Shown piece after piece: positions 1-8,550 of a DNA stretch of 64,000 nt. The number at the start of each line of letters is the position of its first letter. Within the stretch, counting starts at the first letter, position 1. The translations under genes were made by a program, and so were the position numbers. This DNA is from Haloarcula litorea (GTDB taxonomy: Archaea > Halobacteriota > Halobacteria > Halobacteriales > Haloarculaceae): NCBI RefSeq assembly GCF_029338195.1, contig NZ_CP119779.1, positions 868,001-932,000 of the forward strand. The letters run 5' to 3'. Below the pieces are notes generated by a model. The model was not told the DNA's origin. It searched no databases and saw only the letters and a program-made list of their open reading frames with translations.

Positions 1-442
1 TGGAGGAGCCGCCGGAGATCATCACCGCGTTGTCACGGTTTATCATCCGCTGTGCGGACTGCCGGGCGGTGTCGGCGTCCGTCGCGGTGTCACCCTCGAC
101 GGATTCGACCGTCTTGCCGAGTACGCCGTCGCCGCTGAGGTCCGGGAACGAGTCCACCCAGCCCCCGCCGTTGTTCAGGTGGTCCTTCGCGAGGTTGTAC
201 GCCCGGAGCTCGTCCTGGCCCTCCGAGGAGTACGGACCGGACGTCGGGACGTTGAACCCGAAGGTGACGGTGTCGCCCTCCACGGGGAAGTTCCCGAGCG
301 CCGGATACTCCGATCCCCCGCCGCCCCCGCCGCCCCCGCCGTCGCCGGAACATCCGGCGAGACCGGTGAGACCGATCGTGCTTGCCGCGCCAGCCGTCTT
401 GAGCAGTTGTCGCCTGCTCACGGAACCACGTTCCGAAGGCAT
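1..442 (-). CDS. ABC transporter substrate-binding lipoprotein, N-terminal part
   Basis: This is the first 147 residues of a gene that runs off the left edge. The N-terminus MPSERGSVSRRQLLKTAGAA is a twin-arginine signal, followed by a lipobox ending in LAGC and a poly-Gly tether, so the mature protein is exported folded and lipid-anchored. The following sequence (VTFGFNVPTSGPYSSEGQDE, then ADTARQSAQRMINRDNAVMI) matches type 1 periplasmic binding proteins of branched-chain amino acid or urea/amide ABC transporters. The substrate cannot be told from this part. A TATA-like ACTATTATGATAG lies about 27 bases before the ATG, consistent with a leaderless transcript. Confidence 0.85.
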   Translation of the reverse strand, partial: MPSERGSVSRRQLLKTAGAASTIGLTGLAGCSGDGGGGGGGGGSEYPALGNFPVEGDTVTFGFNVPTSGPYSSEGQDELRAYNLAKDHLNNGGGWVDSFPDLSGDGVLGKTVESVEGDTATDADTARQSAQRMINRDNAVMISGGSS

Positions 443-586
443 AGCAGTATACAGCGGAGAGTCTATCATAATAGTTCTGCAAAATAAAATACCGATATTG
501 CGCTGTTCGAGCGCTCTTCGGATTATTCCGAACATATTCGGTCAAGAACAATACGATTATCCCGGCCGAACGCGAACTGAGTTGGT
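443..586. promoter_or_regulatory. Divergent AT-rich promoter region
   Basis: This 144-base gap separates two divergent lipoprotein genes and is much more AT-rich than its surroundings. One TATA-like box (465-478, minus strand) faces the ABC binding protein; another (ACGATTATCC near 551-560) sits about 30 bases before the ATG at 587. The spacing to each start fits the haloarchaeal pattern of leaderless or nearly leaderless mRNAs. Confidence 0.6.
517..532. repeat. Inverted repeat TTCGGA-N4-TCCGAA, candidate operator
   Basis: A perfect 6-base dyad with a 4-base spacer lies between the two divergent TATA-like boxes, about 20 bases upstream of the box for the rightward gene. The placement suits a regulator site acting on one or both genes. 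No regulator is identified. Confidence 0.35.
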
Positions 587-1432
587 ATGCACCCCCACAC
601 ACGGGCGGTCCTGGCGGTTCTCGTCGCCCTGACGGCCGGTTGTGGCGGGTTCGGTTTCGCTGATATCGATAGTTCCGAAACAGAGACGGTGACGCCGGTC
701 GCCGTGCCGGACGACGCCCGCGGCGCGTACCCACCGGGAGTCGGGCCGACGGGCGTGACCGACCCGGCGGCACTGGGCTGGGCCCACGCGAACCGTCTGG
801 AGAACGCCAGCTACACGCTGGTCGTGAACCGGACCGAACGGTACCGCAACGGTACCCGACACTCGCAGCTCCGGACCCGCGTCCGCCTGGCGGCCGACCG
901 CACGTACCTGACCGACGTCGCCGTCAGGGGCGCGGGCGGCCCGGTCCTGTTGGGTCGCCCGCCCGCGAGCGCGACGTTCTGGTCCGACGGCGACCGGTTC
1001 CTGCGCCGCCTCACTCGGGACAACCGGACGGTGTACAACGAGTACACGCCGCCGGACAGCTACGCGGGGACCTGGCCCTACTGGGTGCGGGCGGTCGCGC
1101 TCGACGGACGCCCCTCGCGGGACGTCTCGGAGACGGTCGGAGAGTTTCGCACAGAGACGGAGCGGCGAAGCGGCGATCCGGGCGTGGTCGTGGTCGGCGA
1201 CGGGCTCCGGGACGACCGGTTCCGGGGCGAGCGGGTCACGGAGCCGGCCGACGCGACGCTGGTAGCGCGGGTGACACCGGACGGGTTCGTCAGGCGGTAT
1301 CGGGTCACGTACGCCGCCCGCACGGACGACGGGACGCCAGTGCGGGTGACCCGGTCGGTCCGCTTCTCGGCGGTCGGTAACACGACGGTCGAGCGCGCCC
1401 CGTGGTACGAGCGGGCCGTCGAGGGGGCCTGA
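587..1432 (+). CDS. Haloarchaeal lipoprotein of unknown function (DUF7537-like)
   Basis: This 281-residue protein has a short hydrophobic signal ending in the lipobox LTAGC (Cys about residue 19), so it is probably secreted and anchored to the membrane outer face. The mature part begins PVAVPDDARGAYPPGVGPTG and contains the stretch ALGWAHANRLENASYTLVVN, typical of a haloarchaeal lipoprotein family (DUF7537 as I recall it). The body looks beta-rich and is strongly charged. No catalytic motif is visible. It is divergent from the ABC binding protein. Function unknown. Confidence 0.75.
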   Translation: MHPHTRAVLAVLVALTAGCGGFGFADIDSSETETVTPVAVPDDARGAYPPGVGPTGVTDPAALGWAHANRLENASYTLVVNRTERYRNGTRHSQLRTRVRLAADRTYLTDVAVRGAGGPVLLGRPPASATFWSDGDRFLRRLTRDNRTVYNEYTPPDSYAGTWPYWVRAVALDGRPSRDVSETVGEFRTETERRSGDPGVVVVGDGLRDDRFRGERVTEPADATLVARVTPDGFVRRYRVTYAARTDDGTPVRVTRSVRFSAVGNTTVERAPWYERAVEGA

Positions 1433-1438
1433 CTGTCC

Positions 1439-1645
1439 TCAGTCGCGAGTCGTGTCCCGACCCAGCGCCGCGTTCAGGCCGCAGAAACACGTCGTCGCGT
1501 TGAAACCCGCGCCGACGGCACCGAGGGCGGCCAGCAGCGCGGTTCGTCGTCGCCCGCCGGCGAGCGCGCGGACGGCGAGGACGGTCAGGACGACGGCCAG
1601 TGCGGCGCGACCGAGGCGGTCGACGCCGCCGACGTTGCGGTCCAT
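1439..1645 (-). CDS. Small YgaP/DUF2892-type membrane protein
   Basis: This 68-residue protein has two hydrophobic segments (about 12-32 and 34-56) joined by the positive loop GGRRR. The second segment ends in GFNATTCFCGLNAALG, close to the cysteine-containing end of DUF2892 (YgaP-type) membrane domains, which often occur with rhodanese or sulfur-transfer proteins. No rhodanese is adjacent here. It lies tail-to-tail with the preceding lipoprotein and downstream of surE on the same strand. Biological role unknown. Confidence 0.7.
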   Translation of the reverse strand: MDRNVGGVDRLGRAALAVVLTVLAVRALAGGRRRTALLAALGAVGAGFNATTCFCGLNAALGRDTTRD

Positions 1646-1669
1646 ATCCGCCCCTTGGACTGTGGCCAG

Positions 1670-2557
1670 TTAGCTCCTGTCCCGCTCGCGGGCCACCGCC
1701 CGCGCGTCCTCGTTGTCGTTGAAGCCGGCGACGACCGCGTCGAGGGCGGCGGACTCGACGCCGCCGGCGCGGGCGACCATCGGCGAGACGCTCACCTCGC
1801 ACTCGACGAGGGCGCGGCGGTCGCTCCCGACCGGGTAGCGCTCCCGGAGCGCGTCCCGGTCGTGGGCGTCGAAGGGGTTCTCCCAGCCGACGGTGTCGGG
1901 CCAGACCACGTCCTGCAGGGCGATGTCGCCCTCCGTCCCGGTGTTTGCCTTCTCGTCGACCCCGCCGTCGGGGGCGTGGTCGACCTCGAGGTCGTAGTCC
2001 GCGAGCGGTTCCGTGACCCGCATCCGGGGTTCGGGCTCGTCGACGGGGACGTTGACGTTCAGGAGGTCCGCGTGCTCGAAGGTGTCCCCCGACAGCGCCC
2101 GGACGACGAGTTCGGCGGTGACCCGCCCGGGCCGGTCGTAGTCGTAGTCCTCCGGCGGCGACGTGAACAGGTCCCGGGAGTGGTACGCGGAGACGGCGAT
2201 CCCGGGGACGCCGAGGAAGGCGGCCTCGACGCAGGCACCGACGGTCCCCGACCGGCCGACGACGTAGTTGCCGGTGTTGGGGCCGTGGTTGCAACCCGAG
2301 ACCACCAGATCGAAGTCGTCGTCCAGCCCGCGCAGCCCGTAGGCAACGCAGTCGGCCGGGGTACCGTCGAGGGCGTACCCCCAGGGGTGGGCGTCGCGGG
2401 CGGTCCGGTGGCTCCGCGTGCGGCCGACGCCGCTCTGGTTCTCCCGCGGCGCGACCACCGTCACGTCCGCGACGGCGGTCAGTTCCTCGTAGAGGCTCGC
2501 GATCCCCGGCGCGTCGACGCCGTCGTCGTTCGTCAGGAGGACCCGTGGCTCGTCCAT
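1670..2557 (-). CDS. surE: 5'/3'-nucleotidase SurE
   Basis: The 295-residue product opens with the SurE metal-binding signature VLLTNDDGVDAPG and carries GCNHGPNTG and SGTVGACVEAAFLGVPGIA, both diagnostic. SurE removes phosphate from 5'- and 3'-nucleoside monophosphates using a divalent metal. It is slightly longer than bacterial SurE (about 250 residues) because of acidic insertions and tail, as usual in haloarchaea. It may be transcribed with the small membrane gene at 1439, 24 bases downstream. Confidence 0.95.
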   Translation of the reverse strand: MDEPRVLLTNDDGVDAPGIASLYEELTAVADVTVVAPRENQSGVGRTRSHRTARDAHPWGYALDGTPADCVAYGLRGLDDDFDLVVSGCNHGPNTGNYVVGRSGTVGACVEAAFLGVPGIAVSAYHSRDLFTSPPEDYDYDRPGRVTAELVVRALSGDTFEHADLLNVNVPVDEPEPRMRVTEPLADYDLEVDHAPDGGVDEKANTGTEGDIALQDVVWPDTVGWENPFDAHDRDALRERYPVGSDRRALVECEVSVSPMVARAGGVESAALDAVVAGFNDNEDARAVARERDRS

Positions 2558-2596
2558 CGGGTGGACGTTCGACCGACGGGCGGTGAACGCTTCGGT

Positions 2597-3055
2597 TTAC
2601 TCGCAGCGGTACGCGCGGCCGCTCCGTTTCGCCGGCACCAGCTCGTAGGCCGTCAGCGTCTCCTCGGGCCGCAGGTCGCTCCAGACGACGGGATCGGGCG
2701 TCCGTTCGGCGCTCTCGGTCAGCGCCGCCACGGCCCTCGGGGCGTCCTGGTAGGCGACCTCCCGCAGGTCGCCCTGGACGAGGACGCTCCGCCAGCGGTC
2801 GTCGGTCCTGTCCTGGACGGCCAGCCCGACCTTGCCGTCGCGGGAGCGCCGCCGGTGTTTCTCGCTGTCGGGGCCGCCCTCCAGCTGGACGACCAGCCGG
2901 TCCGTCTCGGCCGCGTAGCCGAGTGCGACGGGGACCGGGTAGGGATAGGTGCCGCCGCCGAAGGCCAGCACCCCGACGTCGGCCGCGTCGAGGACCGCCG
3001 CGAGTTCGTCGTCGGTCAGGGCCCGGGTGCCGCCGGACTGTCGCTGTGGTGCCAT
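2597..3055 (-). CDS. Pyridoxamine 5'-phosphate oxidase-like FMN-binding protein
   Basis: This 152-residue protein is a compact split-barrel flavin protein: LADVGVLAFGG-type opening, YPYPVPVALGYAAETDRLVVQ, then KVGLAVQDRTDDRWRSVLVQGDLREV. These match the haloarchaeal PPOX-like group of FMN, F420 or haem binders. The substrate is unknown, and the name pyridoxamine oxidase should be read as a fold label only. It lies 39 bases upstream of surE on the same strand and is divergent from the MgtE pair. Confidence 0.75.
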   Translation of the reverse strand: MAPQRQSGGTRALTDDELAAVLDAADVGVLAFGGGTYPYPVPVALGYAAETDRLVVQLEGGPDSEKHRRRSRDGKVGLAVQDRTDDRWRSVLVQGDLREVAYQDAPRAVAALTESAERTPDPVVWSDLRPEETLTAYELVPAKRSGRAYRCE

Positions 3056-3164
3056 AGTCGACCGTCCGACCCGGACCGACTCAAGCGGCGGTGTGCGTTC
3101 TCAGTCGCCGGGAACGGGCCGGCCACCGGCGGCCTTTTGTGAATCGCCGCGGTCACACGAGACG

Positions 3165-3743
3165 ATGACCGTCCGCGAGGTGGCCGCCGAGGCCTATCGG
3201 GAGTCGCTGCCGGTGCTGGCACTCAGCGGGGTCGGTGGCCTGTTCGCGGGCGTCGTGCTGGGCGGGATGGACGCGGAGCTGGCCCGGGTGGCCGGCCTGC
3301 TGGTGCTGGTGCCGGCGCTGCTCGCGACCCGCGGGAACGTCTACGGGTCGCTGGGGGCGCGGCTCGGGTCGGCGCTGCACCAGGGACTGGTCGAGCCGCG
3401 GTTCTCGCCGGCCGACGAGCGGGTCAACGCCGCCGTCGCCGCGGCGCTGGCCAACGGCGTCCTCGTCAGCGGGCTGGCGGCGGTGCTGACCGTTGCGCTG
3501 CTCGGGGCGCTCGGGCGGCCCGCAGCCCCGCTGTGGACGCTGCTGGCGATCGCGCTGCTTGCGGGGCTGGTGTCTGGCCTGCTGCTGGCCGTCGCCGTCG
3601 TCGCCGTCGTCTTCGTCGGCTACCGGCGCGGACTGAACCCCGACACGCTGGCCGGCCCCGTCGTCACGACGACCGGCGACGTGGTCGGCGTGGCGACGCT
3701 GCTGGCGGCGACCCGGGTCGTCCTGGCCCTGGGGGGTGGCTGA
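3165..3743 (+). CDS. MgtE-like magnesium transporter, first half
   Basis: This 192-residue membrane protein begins MTVREVAAEAYRESLPVLAL and has about five transmembrane segments. VPALLATRGNVYGSLGARLG resembles the pore-lining region of the MgtE/SLC41 transmembrane domain; the N-terminal cytosolic and CBS regulatory domains of bacterial MgtE are missing. I placed the start at the ATG at 3165 because a longer reading frame to 2949 overlaps the divergent flavoprotein gene and lacks family character. Its stop codon directly abuts the next gene, so the two half-size subunits probably assemble together. Confidence 0.85.
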   Translation: MTVREVAAEAYRESLPVLALSGVGGLFAGVVLGGMDAELARVAGLLVLVPALLATRGNVYGSLGARLGSALHQGLVEPRFSPADERVNAAVAAALANGVLVSGLAAVLTVALLGALGRPAAPLWTLLAIALLAGLVSGLLLAVAVVAVVFVGYRRGLNPDTLAGPVVTTTGDVVGVATLLAATRVVLALGGG

Positions 3744-4304
3744 GTGGCGAGCGAGTGGTCCGTCCGGGGGATCGTCCGGCGGATGCTCCCGGTGCTCGCG
3801 GTCCTGACGGCGATCGAACTCGGGAGCGGGCTCGTGCTGAACACCTTCGAGGCGACGCTCCTGCGGTACCCCACCCTGCTCGTCCTCGTTCCGGTCACGA
3901 TCGGGATGGCCGGGAACCTCGGGAGCATCCTCGCCGCGCGGCTGTCGACGGCGTTTCACCTCGGCCTGCTCTCGTTCGCCCCGACGGACGACCGGCTGGC
4001 CGGCAACGCCGTCGCCACCGTCGCGCTCGCGGTGACGGTGTTCCCGCTGGTCGGGGCCGGCGCGTGGCTGTTGCAGGCGCTGGTGGGCGGCGCTCGGCTC
4101 TCGCTCCCGACGGTCGTCGCCGTCGCGCTCGGCAGCGGCGTCGCGCTGGCGGCGCTGGCCGTGGTCGTGACGGTGGCGACGACGTACGCGGCCTACCGCT
4201 TCGAACTCGACCCCGACGACGTGGTCGTCCCCGTCGTCACCAACGTCTGCGACGTGCTGGGCGTGCTCGTCCTGTTCGGGGCGGTCCGCGCGCTCGTCGG
4301 CTGA
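3744..4304 (+). CDS. MgtE-like magnesium transporter, second half
   Basis: This 186-residue membrane protein starts with GTG immediately after the stop of the preceding gene (TGAGTG), so translation is probably coupled. It shares that partner's layout: an amphipathic N-terminus, about five membrane segments, and VLVPVTIGMAGNLGSILAAR, the counterpart of the partner's pore motif. The VTNVCDVLGV segment near the end matches VVTTTGDVVGV in the partner, showing that the pair arose by duplication. The likely role is divalent-cation transport as a heteromer. It is convergent with the histidine kinase gene. Confidence 0.83.
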   Translation: MASEWSVRGIVRRMLPVLAVLTAIELGSGLVLNTFEATLLRYPTLLVLVPVTIGMAGNLGSILAARLSTAFHLGLLSFAPTDDRLAGNAVATVALAVTVFPLVGAGAWLLQALVGGARLSLPTVVAVALGSGVALAALAVVVTVATTYAAYRFELDPDDVVVPVVTNVCDVLGVLVLFGAVRALVG

Positions 4305-4311
4305 GCGGGTG

Positions 4312-6435
4312 TCAGTCGGCGCTCGGGAAGCGGAGTTCGACGGCGGTCCCGCCCAGGTCGCTGTCGGCGGTGACCGTCTGCCCGCCGGCCATCGTGACCA
4401 GCCACGTGACCAGCCAGAGCCCGAGTCCGGTGCTGTGTTCCAGCGCCGTCTCCGTCGCGCCCGCGAGGACGGCCAGTTCGTGGTCCGGCAGCCCCGGGCC
4501 GTCGTCGGCCACCCGGACCGTCGTCTGCTCGTCGCCGGCGTCGACCGACACGCTGATCGTCGGGTCCGAGACGTGCGTGGCGGCGTTGGTGAGGAGTTCA
4601 GCGACCGCCCGGTCCACCGACGGGGTGGCGACGACGGGCGCTCGCGCGGGCAGGTCACAGTCGACGGCCGCCCGGTCGGCGGCGGACCGCTCGATGCCGC
4701 GGTCGACCGCGGCCACGAGGTCGATCCGCTGGCGGGCGGGGCGCTCCCGGAGCAGGGACTCGGCGCGGTGGGCGCGCTCGCTCGCCTCCGAGAGCTGCGC
4801 GGCCGCCCGCTGGACGGTCCGGGCGCTCTCGATGATCCCCTCGTCGTCGCCCGCCTCGGCGATGTGTTCCGCCTGTGCCAACACGACGGTCAGGCGGTTG
4901 CGGACGTTGTGTCGCAGGACCCGCGAGAGGACGGCCAACCGCTGCTCTCGCAGGCGCTCGTCGGTGATGTCCCGGCCGATCCCGGCCAGCCCGACCACCT
5001 CGCCGTCGGCGTCGGTCAGCTGGCTGCCGGTGAACTCGTAGGGGGTCCGGTCGCCCTGCTTGGACAGCAGCGCCGACCGAACCGTCCGGTCCGCGTCCTC
5101 GGTGACGACGTCGTCGATGACCTCGGCGACCCGCTCGTGGTGTTCGGGTGGGATGACCGCAAGCGCGTGCATCCCGTCGAGCTCCGCGTCGGTGTAGCCC
5201 GTGACCGAGGCCAGTCGGTCGTTCCAGCGGACGAACCGCCCCTCGGTGTCCAGCACGTAGAAGACGTCGGTCAGCGTGTCGATGACCGTGTCGACGAACT
5301 CCCGCTCGGACTCCAGTTCCCGGCGGCGCTCGACCCGGTCGGTGATGTCCCGCACGACACAGACGAGGCCGCCGTCGTCGAGCCGTGTCAGCGACAGCTC
5401 CTGCGGGAACGTCGATCCGTCGGCCCGCATACCGGTCGCCTCCCCGCGCCACTCGCCGCTCTCGGCGATCGTCGGAAGGACCTCCGACTCGAAGCGCTCG
5501 GTCTCCTCGGATTCGTACAGCGTCCGCCAGTGTTCGCCGATCAGCGCCTCGGGGTCGTCGTAGCCGTAGATCGCCGCGTGGGCCTCGTTGACGAGGTCGA
5601 AGCGACCGTCCTCGTCGAGCAGCGCGACGCCGTCCATCGACTCCTCCAGCGCGGTCGCGACCCGGTCCAGTCGCTCGGTCCGCGCCTGCTGGTCGGTGAT
5701 GTCGCGCAGGACGGCGGTGAAGAGGTGGTCGTCACCGGCCGACCGCTCCCCGAAGGAGACCCCCAGCGGGAACTCCGTCCCGTCGCGGCGCTTCCCGGGG
5801 AGTTCGATCCAGTCCCAGTCGAGGGCACGGTCCCCGGTGTCGAGGTACCGGTCGACGGCCGCGTGGTGGGCGTCGTGGAACCGCTCGGGCATCACCGCCG
5901 TCAGGGACCCCCCTTCCAGTTCGGCGGGCGCGTAGCCGAACAGGTCCTCGACGGCGTCGCTCGCGAACCGGACGGTGCTGTCGCCGTCGATGGTGACGAC
6001 GGCGAACTCGGTGTTCTCGGTCAGCGCCTCGAACCGCGCCAGCGTCTCCCGGTGGTCGCGTTCGAGTTCCGCGGCCTCGACGACTCCGTCGATCCGGGCA
6101 CCGAGCAGCGGGGCGCGGTCGGGACCGCCGGCCGTGACACAGTCCGTCGCGCCGGCGTCGAGGGCCGCCGACGCGATCCCCTCGGCCCCGTCGGTCGCGA
6201 CGAGGCGGGGCGTTTCCGGGGCGCGCTCGGCCGCTCGCTCGACCAGTTCGAGGGCGTCGTCGTCGGGGTCGCGGCAGACGACCACGAGACAGTCCGTCGC
6301 CGGGAGTTCCGCCAGTGCCCGCTCCGGGTCCGCGACGGCGGTCACGTCGAACCGGTCCGGGAGGTCCGGGGCGAGCGCCGACGCCACGTCGGGCCCGAGG
6401 TCGGCGTAGCACACGGCCGGCGACGGGTCGGTCAC
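4312..6435 (-). CDS. Multi-PAS sensor histidine kinase with pseudo-receiver domain
   Basis: This 707-residue soluble protein starts at a GTG (VTDPSPAVCYAD); longer in-frame reading overlaps the divergent gene. Residues 1-115 resemble a receiver domain, but the phosphoacceptor position appears to be Cys54 (VVVCRDPDD). Three PAS domains follow (about 140-255, 265-380 and 390-505), each closed by a DITD motif. The H-box VLRHNVRNRL has His near 509, and the ATPase has the N-box ELLTNAATH, DDGPGLPDHE and STGLGLWLV. It probably senses an internal signal such as redox state or light. No cognate regulator is adjacent. Confidence 0.9.
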   Translation of the reverse strand: MTDPSPAVCYADLGPDVASALAPDLPDRFDVTAVADPERALAELPATDCLVVVCRDPDDDALELVERAAERAPETPRLVATDGAEGIASAALDAGATDCVTAGGPDRAPLLGARIDGVVEAAELERDHRETLARFEALTENTEFAVVTIDGDSTVRFASDAVEDLFGYAPAELEGGSLTAVMPERFHDAHHAAVDRYLDTGDRALDWDWIELPGKRRDGTEFPLGVSFGERSAGDDHLFTAVLRDITDQQARTERLDRVATALEESMDGVALLDEDGRFDLVNEAHAAIYGYDDPEALIGEHWRTLYESEETERFESEVLPTIAESGEWRGEATGMRADGSTFPQELSLTRLDDGGLVCVVRDITDRVERRRELESEREFVDTVIDTLTDVFYVLDTEGRFVRWNDRLASVTGYTDAELDGMHALAVIPPEHHERVAEVIDDVVTEDADRTVRSALLSKQGDRTPYEFTGSQLTDADGEVVGLAGIGRDITDERLREQRLAVLSRVLRHNVRNRLTVVLAQAEHIAEAGDDEGIIESARTVQRAAAQLSEASERAHRAESLLRERPARQRIDLVAAVDRGIERSAADRAAVDCDLPARAPVVATPSVDRAVAELLTNAATHVSDPTISVSVDAGDEQTTVRVADDGPGLPDHELAVLAGATETALEHSTGLGLWLVTWLVTMAGGQTVTADSDLGGTAVELRFPSAD

Positions 6436-6516
6436 GCCCGTCCCTTTCGGGTGCCGGTCCGAAAAACTGTCGGGCGTTTCGACGGCTCTAACTGCTGGCG
6501 GCCCCGAGCGTCGACC

Positions 6517-7557
6517 GTGCAGTCCTTCGTCCCGGCCGGTCCGGTCGTCGCGCTGCTCGCCGCGGTGGCGGCCCGGGTGGCCCGCATCGCGGTCTTCGTC
6601 TCGCTTGGGGTGTTCCTCGCGAACCTCGCCGTCGCCTTCGGCCTCGTCGACCGGATCGCCGCCGTCTCCCGGTACCTCACCGGACCGGCGAACCTCCCGG
6701 ACGAGGTCGGCACCGCGATCCTGACGACGACGGCCTCGCCGACCGCCGGCTACGGGATGCTCGCCGACTTCCGGGAGTCGGGGCTGCTCTCGGACCGGGC
6801 GACGCTCGTGGCCGTGACCATCAACACGTTCTTCGGCTTCGCCCAGCACATCGTCACCTTCTACGCGCCGATCCTGGTCCCGATCCTCGGGGCTCGCGTC
6901 GGCGTGCTGTACGTCGCGACCCGCGGGCTGGTGGCGCTCGCGATCACGCTGACCGGCATCGCCGCCGGGCGGGTGCTGCTGTCCGGCCACGGCGACCCGG
7001 CCGGCGACTGGACCGCCGGCGGGGAGGGCGCGACCACCGACGGCGGGACCCCCGACGCCGTCGGCGAGGACCGGCCGGAAGGCCGGACGGCGGCGGTCCG
7101 CGAGGCCGCCACGGAGACGATCGCGAAGGTCCGTGAGATCCTCCCGCGGCTCGCTGCCATCTACGTCGCCGTCGCCGTCCTCGTCGAGTACAGCGACGCG
7201 CTGCTCGCTGCCGCGGGCGCTGGCGGTGCGAGCGTCACGAACGCGGCTGACGGCCTGGCGGGGCTGCTCGGCCTGCCGGGCGCGGCCGTCCCCGTGGTCG
7301 CCGCGTTCGCGCTGGACACCACCTCCGGGGCCGTCGTCCTCGCCCCGCTGATCGAGAGCGGCACCTTCACCGCCCGGACGGCGGTGGCGACGATGCTGGT
7401 CGGCGGCATCGTCTCCTTCGCGGTGACCACGTTCAAGCGCTCGATCCCCTTCCAGTACGGCATCTGGGGCCGGGAGTTCGGATCGAAGGTCGTCGCCGTC
7501 AACACCGCGCTCAAGGTCGTCTGGATCGCGGTCGCACTGGTCGTGTTGCTGGTCTGA
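6517..7557 (+). CDS. Nucleoside recognition (Gate) domain membrane protein
   Basis: This 346-residue integral membrane protein is read from a GTG at 6517 (VQSFVPAGPVVALL). It has about eight hydrophobic segments in two halves separated by a charged, low-complexity loop (about residues 165-205). Both halves carry Gate-type sequences: ILTTTASPTAGYGMLADFRE in the first and the region around residues 265-285 (AFALDTTSGAVVLAPL) in the second. Gate proteins are related to nucleoside transporters and spore maturation proteins; the substrate is unknown. It is divergent from the histidine kinase, with an 81-base shared promoter gap. Confidence 0.75.
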   Translation: MQSFVPAGPVVALLAAVAARVARIAVFVSLGVFLANLAVAFGLVDRIAAVSRYLTGPANLPDEVGTAILTTTASPTAGYGMLADFRESGLLSDRATLVAVTINTFFGFAQHIVTFYAPILVPILGARVGVLYVATRGLVALAITLTGIAAGRVLLSGHGDPAGDWTAGGEGATTDGGTPDAVGEDRPEGRTAAVREAATETIAKVREILPRLAAIYVAVAVLVEYSDALLAAAGAGGASVTNAADGLAGLLGLPGAAVPVVAAFALDTTSGAVVLAPLIESGTFTARTAVATMLVGGIVSFAVTTFKRSIPFQYGIWGREFGSKVVAVNTALKVVWIAVALVVLLV

Positions 7558-7605
7558 GCGCGACGAATCCGAAGCCTGAAAGCGCCGACCCGACGACGGG
7601 CGGAC

Positions 7606-8514
7606 ATGGACCCAGCGGCTCGGTTCGCCTACCTCCTCGGGATGCTCGTCGTCGGCGTCGTCGCCCGGCAGGTCGGCCTGCTGGACGCTGTGCGGACCGA
7701 GCGGCTCAACACCGTCGCCTTCTACGTCGTCTTGCCGTCGCTCATCTTCGTCTCCACGTACGACCGCCCGCTGGCGTCGCTGCTCTCGCCGGCGCTGCTG
7801 GTCGGCGTCCCCGCCGTCGTCACGGCCACCGCCGGCCTCGCGTGGCTCCTGAGCCGACGGCACGCCGACCCCGGCCGGCGCGGCGTCGCCGTCGTGCAGT
7901 CGTACCACACCAACCTCGGCTATCTCGGTTTCCCGCTGGTGGCGGCCACCTTCGGGGCCGACGTCACCGCGACGGCGGGCCTGCTGCTGGGGCTCATCTC
8001 GCTCGTCCAGATCACTATGACCGTGCTGGTGCTGGTGACCGTCGCCGACGCCGAGGTGTCGCTGCGCGGGCAGGCCCGGGAGCTGTTCACGAACCCGGTC
8101 CTCCTGTCGCTCCTGCTCGCCGTCGTCGTCGGGTGGTACGGGCTCGCCGTCCCCGGGCCGGCCGTGGCGGGCCTGTCGGCCGTCGGCGACCTCGCGCTCC
8201 CCCTGGCGCTCGTGCTCGTGGGCGCGTCCTTAGAGCCCGACGTCGGCGACCTGGAACCCGCGGCGACGGGCACCGTCGTCGCACTGAAGCTCCTGTGGAT
8301 GCCGCTCGTGGCGTGGCTCGTCTTCTCCGCGCTCGGGGTCGAGGCCGCCGTGCTGACCGCCGCGGTGGTGATGCACGCGATGCCGACCGCCGTCTCGACG
8401 TTCGTCTACGCGACGGAACTGGGCGGGGACGCCGAGTTCGCCTCGCTGAACGTCCTCGCCACGACCGTCGCATCCCTGGGAACGGTGTTCGTGCTCATCA
8501 CCTGGTTCGGGTAG
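7606..8514 (+). CDS. AEC-family transporter
   Basis: This 302-residue protein has about ten transmembrane segments in two similar five-helix halves. The features VRTERLNTVAFYVVLPSLIF, QSYHTNLGYLGFPL and ALPLALVLVGASLEP are typical of the auxin efflux carrier family, which moves organic acids or similar anions. The conserved Pro and Asn residues of the crossed helices are present. It lies 48 bases after the Gate-domain gene on the same strand and may share its transcript. Substrate not predictable. Confidence 0.88.
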   Translation: MDPAARFAYLLGMLVVGVVARQVGLLDAVRTERLNTVAFYVVLPSLIFVSTYDRPLASLLSPALLVGVPAVVTATAGLAWLLSRRHADPGRRGVAVVQSYHTNLGYLGFPLVAATFGADVTATAGLLLGLISLVQITMTVLVLVTVADAEVSLRGQARELFTNPVLLSLLLAVVVGWYGLAVPGPAVAGLSAVGDLALPLALVLVGASLEPDVGDLEPAATGTVVALKLLWMPLVAWLVFSALGVEAAVLTAAVVMHAMPTAVSTFVYATELGGDAEFASLNVLATTVASLGTVFVLITWFG

Positions 8515-8550
8515 CGGTAGCGATTTCCCGGCCGGCGGGCTACCGCCGGT

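Noticed and set aside
1655-3142. A 495-residue plus-strand reading frame
   Set aside because: It is antisense to surE and the flavin protein, with no family resemblance.
4309-7557. A 1082-residue plus-strand reading frame
   Set aside because: Only the last 346 residues look like a protein; the rest is the antisense of the histidine kinase gene, open because of GC-rich codon bias.
4312-7908. A 1198-residue minus-strand reading frame extending the histidine kinase
   Set aside because: The first 490 residues are antisense to the membrane genes at 6517 and 7606; kinase homology starts at the GTG at 6435.
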